Part shown: piece after piece, positions 57,922-64,000 of the stretch | Position numbering within the stretch: position 1 is the stretch's first letter | How the letters are laid out: the number at the start of each line of letters is the position of its first letter | Source of the DNA: Pholis gunnellus | Lineage: Eukaryota > Chordata > Actinopteri > Perciformes > Pholidae | Length of the DNA stretch: 64,000 bases | Reading direction: 5' to 3' | Assembly: GCA_910591455.2 (NCBI GenBank) | Contig: OU342819.1 | Span: 13,352,262 to 13,416,261 of the forward strand | Translations under genes and position numbers: made by a program | The notes under the pieces: generated by a model | Seen by the model: the letters and a program-made list of their open reading frames with translations, nothing else | What the model was told of the DNA's origin: nothing | Database searches by the model: none

Positions 57922-60880
57922 AGCTCCAGCGGACCTGGAGGAACGGTGACTGAATCTGCCAGAAGACTCGACGGATAGACAGATGCAGCAGAGTCCAGGA
58001 GGAGACGAGGACGACGAGGGGTCGTAACGCTCATCTCAGGGGGTCACGGGTTACCAGAACCCAACCAAACATCTACCCCTTCTTGTCTTACTTGATGAAC
58101 TTTCAAGTGTGGCTAAAAAGAGGCCCCCACGCCTCTAAACCTCCACCCACCTCAGCTCTGTACATCTCTGAGAAAGTACTTCTGAGGGCTCTCAACAACG
58201 TCACCGGCCCTCACATGTGCGCACCCCTCGACCGCTCTCCTCCTCCCCCCACGGGTGTGTTGAATTTTTTTAATTTTTTTTTGGTCCTCTTTTTACACTA
58301 GAATCACAAAGAAGAAGTAAGGATCCCCCTCTTATCGCCTCATTGGTGTGGTACTTCAAACCTGACAGGATGTTTTGGTTGACTTCAGATTTTTTTTTTC
58401 TTTTTTTTTTTTTTTCTTTTCTTTTAGTGTTTAATTGGTTGATGAAGCTTTTTCATGAGTTTTCTGTGGAAAGAAAAAGGCATTGCTATCAAGGTCCTGG
58501 TTGGACCAACAGAGAGGTTTATTTTGGGGGAGGGTTGGCCATGTTTAGGGGAAAGATTCTTGTTTCAGGACAGGACCCCTGAAAGGGTGGATTATATTGG
58601 GCGTCCTGCCCTTGTAATGATAGTGGCATTTTATAAATTTGGATGCATTTTATAGATAGACCTATATACATAGATGAATATATATTTAGAGGTGAGGGCA
58701 GCGCCATGACTGACACTTAGGGAAACGGTGCCGAACTGCTGCTGCCCAGGAAAACCAATTTAATATGCATTTTACTTAACTACCTCAGGATCTAGTACCT
58801 CAGAAGAGAAAAGAAAATGATTATATATATGAAAAAATGTTCCTTTCTTTTTTTATTTTGCTTTTGTGGTATTTTGTATACTTTATAAAGCTGATAGTCT
58901 TTGAACATTTTTATTTTTTTAAGAAAATTTAAAATTTGGTCAGCTGCCAACTGACCTTGCCTTCAACTCTGGTGCTTTAGGTGGCATTGTTCATGTGTAT
59001 GTGTGACTTAAGATGACCCTGTACATAAAGTCTATTTGTACATAGAAGCCCCGAGCAAGAGTTGGCGCCCCCTCAGCTGGCGGCTGACAGGAGTATCGAG
59101 AGAAAATCACCTCAGTTTTTCCCCTGAGGGTCCACCATTTTTCTGAAAATAAGTACAAAACATCGAAGACATGCAAATAATGCCAACCGTACATAATTAC
59201 AGCAATGCCATTTAGTTTTGGGATTGACATTATTGGTAATGGTACTTTAATTTGTCAAAAGTCCTTTTTGCCTTCCTAGGAGGGCCGTGATCAGTGGGCA
59301 GTGCAGTGTGGACCGTAATGGTCTCCTCTCTAGCTGCCCTTCAGTCAGCAGAGCATCTTTTTTTTTTTTTTTTTTTGTCTGTTCTGTTCCCAGGCCATCT
59401 GCCGCCACCTTGACGATGGTGTCTTAGCAAAGGTCCAAGCCCGACTAGGTTTATTTTCATAGATACAAGCTTTGTCAGTTCGGAGTGGCCCTTGTAGCCA
59501 GGCCATTAAGTCAACGTTGTTCACTGCATGGTGAGGGTAGGGGGAGTCACACTGATGGACGCATAACTTTTCTTTTTCTTTTTCTTTTTTTTTTTTTGCG
59601 CTATAAGAAAATGATTTAAACAAGACATTCTCTGTCACCCACAAATGTAACTTGATGTTCCAATTTGTTGTCCAAACAGGGAAAATAGCCGGAAAAGGCA
59701 CAAAAAATACTGAATGAACCCTGACTGGGGAGGGAGGGTGGGTGGGAAGAAAAGAAAAGAGGAAAGGAATCCAAAACGTAAATATACAATTTTATTTCAT
59801 TTGTCTCTTCATGCCGAATGTAAATATGTTGATTGTGGCAAAAGTCGAGTGTGTCCATGCTTCCACAGTAGAACGCCGTCTACCTCAGCTGAGGGGGTGG
59901 GGGGTTGTTGAGGCACCCCACCCTGCCCCCACTGAGCGCCAGCCCGCATTGATACCTCAGTCCCCCCGAACATTTCTTTCTACACGGGTGCGCCATCCTA
60001 ACACCGCGCTTAAACTGAGGGGGGCACAAGTGATACTTAAAAATATCCCCGACACCTCCTAAATCCCCGCTTCCTTCCTGCCAAACCACCCTCTCCACCC
60101 TTTTCCCCTCCTCCTCCTCCTCCTCCTCCTCCTCCTCCTCCGCAGTTTGTTTTGATCTACCTCTTTAGACACGTATTTGAAGTAGAGGCATTCTTCTATT
60201 TGTTAGAATTTAGCCCCCCCCCCCAACCCTCCTTTATGGCTCCCCATGCTTACCCAGATATGAATGAAAACTTAAACTAAAATCATGTACTCTTTAGAAT
60301 TGAGAGAATAATCGAAAGTGATCAAATATTTTCTTTTGCCAGTGTTTATATGTACTCTTTTTGGCTCAATTGAAATCCTCAACCGATAATTATTTCTTTC
60401 TGCTTTCTATTTTTGGTGGTGTGGCTTACATGTATTTGAACTTTTGCTTGGGTTTTTTGTGAAAAAGGTCAAATCACGTGTTTGATTTTGCATTCAATAG
60501 TTAAAAAACGAGAAAATACAGTTTAAAAAAAAAAAAAAAAAAGGGCCTGCCTTTTTTTGTTGCCGATTTGAAAGACTTCAAAATAGATACAAGTCCTGTC
60601 TTTTTTTCCCTATTTGTCTTTCACAGATGCTACTCACTCGCTGATTCAGTAGCTTTTTCTTCTGTTAGCATTTCTTGGCTGTGTAACGTGGAAAATCTTG
60701 GTATGAGACAGATATGAGGGACTGGGTCTCTGAGTTTTTTGGAAAAGCGATCTAATTTCAGCATGATATTCCCTTCACCCCCTCTCTGCAGCCATGCTTA
60801 TGCCCCTTCACCTCCCCGTCACACACGGCTCCACTTGTCAAATGCCTCTGAATAAAACAAAAAAAATAATTAAATTGTGG
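57922..60880 (+). other. igf2bp3: igf2bp3 3' UTR with let-7 seed matches
   Basis: About 2.95 kb from the stop to the poly(A) signal AATAAA at 60851-60856. It contains let-7 seed matches: 8mers CTACCTCA at 58780-58787 and 59880-59887, a 7mer-m8 CTACCTC at 60157-60163, and 7mer-A1 TACCTCA at 58796-58802 and 59953-59959. IGF2BP-family mRNAs are established let-7 targets. A TCC trinucleotide array lies at about 60106-60141. Confidence 0.75.
60851..60856 (+). terminator. igf2bp3: igf2bp3 poly(A) signal
   Basis: AATAAA in the context CTGAATAAAACAAAA, the first strong plus-strand signal after the long 3' UTR. A second AATAAA at about 61691 would lengthen the transcript past the gpnmb 3' end. Confidence 0.6.
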
Positions 60881-61487
60881 TGTTTGTACTTTATTTCTCT
60901 TTCTTTTGTTATAAAGAAATGTCTGACTGGCACACTTTATGGAACAAATATGGAAGACTGTGCTCGATCAATGATGGAACCAGAAATCACACAATGACTA
61001 ATTATTTATTTTGTAACTGGTTTGGATTGGTTCCTCCTTGGTTAAGAGAAGTTCTGTCGTGAAGACTTAACGGAGTCTTACGTTCTTAGCTAAAAGTACC
61101 TAGGAATCTAGAATCTCTTCAATATACTACTTATGGTTTACCTTTTTTTTTTTTTTGCAGGGAGTATGCAAGACAAGCAACATAATTGTACTATACAGGA
61201 ATAATATATAAAGTGTGTGCCATGCAAAGGGATCAAACTGGCCCTAAAATGGCACCGACATTTGTACATGACCACAAAATGGCCACATTTTATTTTGGGT
61301 TTTCTGAGCTGTTCCTGGAGCTATTTGATCACCATCCATAATACCTTTTATAGCTTTAACCTTGACTTAAAATCACTGAAGTAGAATTTGTGGGTCATTT
61401 GTGGTTGTACTAAACCAAGGTTAAGAGAATTTATATGACAAAGACATTACTATCGTCAAAAGATGAGTGGTTAGTTCACAAGCTTTT

Positions 61488-61800
61488 TTTATTAGTCCTC
61501 GGCTCAAGTTTTCAGTACATTTCTTGAATTAGTTTTTTTTTGTCTTTAAAATTCTATCAATTAATGAGGAAGAGCATGCAATGTCACTAGTATATATTTT
61601 ATATTGGAGAACCATCTCACGGATTTCATACTAAACTGTAGATTAGTATCTCAAACAGTACTGTAAAGCAGCACATGGCACAAAATTTGCAATAAAGCAA
61701 TTCTTTTTATCAGAAAACAGCCATGATTTGAGCCAAATTCATCTCCTAGCAACTACCTCATCCAATGACTATGCAGAACAAGGAGCTGGAGCTATGGAGC
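61488..61800 (-). other. gpnmb: gpnmb 3' UTR and poly(A) signal
   Basis: On the minus strand AATAAA (61488-61493) lies about 310 nt after the stop codon, giving a short 3' UTR. It converges with the igf2bp3 3' UTR about 600 bp away. Confidence 0.5.
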
Positions 61801-62050
61801 CTACACAGGGCGTCTCTCAGTCAGCAGGTGATGGCTCTCCTCGCTGGAGGGGAAGAGTGCCTCCCTCAAACGGACCACGCGTCCTCTGACCCCAGCGTGG
61901 CCGCTGGCGTCCTCCAACAGTGACCTACGAATGGGACGGTACACCTTGTAACGCCTGGGAGAGAGGGAGGAGCGAAGTAAGGGATGAGAGGATGGAAGAG
62001 AGGGGAGTGTTTGTTGGGAAAAATGACATGGAAAGATATGGCACTGAGAC

Positions 62051-62084
<34 letters not shown>

Positions 62085-63807
62085 AGGAGAAACTTTAAGA
62101 CTAGTCAGTTGTAGGACTACCTACTTGCAGACCAAATAGCCAACGAATGCAAAGACGGCCACCAGCACAGCGGTCGAAGAGAGCACCACCTCTGCAGTGT
62201 GTGAAGTCTTGGACACTACAGGGACAGAGAACGGCAGTGAGACGGAGAACATCAATCCATCCAGCATCTACAAAGCTGCTTGTTAAAGCTTGCGTAGGAT
62301 ATCAAAATGAATGTCTTTGTGTAACCGACCAGGTGTATCCTGGGACTTGTTGATGGTGATGGTGGTGCTGGTCAGGGTCAGGCTCCTGGAGTCCTCCAGG
62401 GTGATGTTGACGCAGTAGGTGCCAGGCTCAGGAAAAGTCCGCCTGAGATGCACTTCACACTCCGACGATGGCGGCACGTCATCGCACATAATGCTGTACA
62501 CCTGAGTACAGGTGGGGTCTGACACAATGGTGCAGGCTGAAGTGGGGATGCTGAGGATGAGGGGATGGAAAGACGAAGGGTTGAATAAAACCAACAATCC
62601 TTTACTTTTTCTAAAACCTTTTTCCTTTAAGAATCATTTTAATGTGCCGTAGCAGAAAATGACTAACATCTGTTGCATAGAACAAGTAACGTAAATCTCT
62701 AATTTCCTAGTTTACTTATCGTGATTGTGGGAATTTTGAACTGTGATTTTGTATCACTACAATATAATTCAAATAATCAGTATATCACTGAAGTCTAATG
62801 TAACTGCAAGTCATTTAATTCTGTGTTGTATTGATTTATTTTCATGAGCTATAAATATTTAAAACATTTTATTTGCAATTACTGAGAGTAAAAGGGACAC
62901 AATTTTGGATTTCACCGCATAGCAGTCAAGAGAAACACTAATATAAACTTAAGAGTGTTAAACATTCATTTGAATTCAAATAAAGTAATGCATGTATACT
63001 CACTTGCCCAGACATTTCACCAGGAAGCTGATGTCAGTGTTGGTCACTCTGGCAGCCGACACATCCACAATGCGACTGTTTGACTGGCTGGTCAGTGCGT
63101 GGTTGGGCTCTGCGGAGAGCAGATTCATGCAGTTGGTTTTTGATGTGTGATCATCTTCTTGAAACATTAAATGATGAAGCTCAGTGTCTTTTAGTGGAGT
63201 GTGTGCTTTTTTCCAATTACATTTTAAAGCCACTATGTGTTCAATTTAAAATTGTCTGACTTTGGCGTCATCTGGTGTTACTACCATAAAAGACGCTGTG
63301 ACACACAGCCGCTCGCACCGCTTTGAAAGTGCAGTCTAACACCTACCGATAATGGTGATGTTGCCCGTGAAGGTCCCATAGGCGTAGCGGTAGCACCCGT
63401 TGCTGTTGAGGTTCCTGGTGTGGAGCCAGGCCAGGGTTGTGGGGTTTGACTCCGGGGTCGCATTGGCAACAGTAGGGGAGAGGGTCTCCGTGGTGGGCTG
63501 GCCTGTTGTCATGGCAGTAGGAGAGGAGGAGGAGGAGGAAGGAAGGGGCTGGCGGGTGCTGGGTGGCACTGAAACAGGAAAAAAGGGACAAGATATAGAC
63601 TCACTGGACAAGAATGTGAGTGTATGTGATGCAAGTTATTTGGTCTTCATTAATATTGAAGGAGCTCCTGCTCGGACACACACACTTCCTCAGTCGCTCT
63701 CTTTCTCTCTTATAAACAAATACACTGTTAGCTATGGAGCTCACCCTGAGTTGTCTCCATCTTGACAGTCCCAGCATGAGTACCAGGAGGTGGAGGAGAG
63801 GGAGCCT
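61801..63807 (-). CDS. gpnmb: GPNMB, C-terminal part (gene continues beyond the right edge)
   Basis: GPNMB is a type I glycoprotein of melanosomes and lysosomes related to PMEL. Six in-phase exons on the minus strand are present: 63745-63807, 63347-63568, 63004-63109, 62330-62550, 62125-62215 and 61801-61954, covering the last 284 residues or so. In order: a Pro/Ser/Thr-rich linker; NSNGCYRYAYGTFTGNITII; a cysteine-containing kringle-like region with GNIPTSACTIVSDPTC and FPEPGTYCVNITL (N-glycosylation sequon); a membrane segment VVLSSTAVLVAVFAFVGYLV; and a 51-residue tail. The tail carries a hemITAM-type YRPI after the membrane, as in human YNPI, and an acidic dileucine signal ESHHLL near the end for endolysosomal sorting. 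These matches and the neighbour igf2bp3 favour gpnmb over pmel. The signal peptide, the N-terminal domain and the start of the PKD region are outside the window. Confidence 0.9.
62053..62081. repeat. (TG)n microsatellite
   Basis: A short TG array within the last gpnmb intron (61955-62124). Confidence 0.85.
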
Positions 63808-64000
63808 CTGGAGCAAGAGACAGGAAAACATTTATGACACATCTTGTGAGGTAACACTTCAACGGGCTCTGCAGCTTTGCCTTGTCTTACTTTCCTCTTG
63901 TGGTATGGACCATGCTGATAGTTTTGGTTCATTCACTCTTTGCTCCAAAGGCATTGAAAATGACATTAAAATAATTCAACAGTAGCTTGTGTTATCAAAA
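63808..64000 (-). other. gpnmb: gpnmb intron, running off the window
   Basis: After the acceptor at 63808-63809 (minus strand, GCTCCAG) no further exon was identified before the right edge. Confidence 0.6.

Noticed and set aside
1..64000. CRISPR arrays, tRNA or rRNA genes, bacterial operon signals
   Set aside because: None seen. The direct repeats present are microsatellites, and the gene structure is eukaryotic.

Overview
The window is vertebrate nuclear DNA, most likely from a percomorph teleost fish. Genes are split by GT-AG introns, there are many long CA/GT, GA and TA microsatellites, fish-type interspersed repeats are present, and the neuropeptide Y precursor is of the fish type. Gene order matches the block that is human 7p15.3 (PALS2 - NPY - STK31 - FAM221A - CCDC126 - TRA2A - IGF2BP3 - MALSU1 - GPNMB), which identifies the genes independently of their protein sequence. 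STK31 and MALSU1 were not found, and ccdc126 appears to lie in the opposite relative orientation to human.

Layout: 1-6783 is probably intron 1 of a minus-strand gene whose CpG-rich promoter and noncoding first exon lie at about 6783-6960 (position fits pals2/mpp6). npy (minus) has four exons at 8615-10400 with a clear TATA box. About 9 kb without a gene follows, holding a non-autonomous transposon and two enhancer-like clusters. fam221a (minus, 7 exons, 19679-21619) and ccdc126 (plus, 25112-25752) are divergent around a region with a ZNF143-type promoter motif. tra2a (plus, 27782-32217) contains a TRA2-type poison exon in intron 1. A 7.8 kb spacer with an orphan cluster of CCAAT boxes follows. 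igf2bp3 (plus, 16 exons, 40014-57921) is complete, with two RRMs, four KH domains and a 3' UTR of about 2.9 kb bearing let-7 seed matches. gpnmb (minus) enters from the right edge tail-to-tail with igf2bp3; its last six exons are here.

Functionally the block mixes a secreted neuropeptide (npy), two RNA-binding regulators (the splicing factor tra2a and the mRNA-stability factor igf2bp3), a Golgi-type small membrane protein (ccdc126), a poorly known cysteine-rich protein (fam221a) and a melanosome/lysosome glycoprotein (gpnmb). They are neighbours by conserved synteny, not members of an operon. No novel multi-gene system was found. The most interesting signals are post-transcriptional: the tra2a poison exon, an unusual optional tra2a exon, alternative exon 11 and a NAGNAG acceptor in igf2bp3, let-7 sites, and a perfect 20-bp intronic hairpin. 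All exon borders were derived by hand from splice motifs, reading phase and remembered human homologues.
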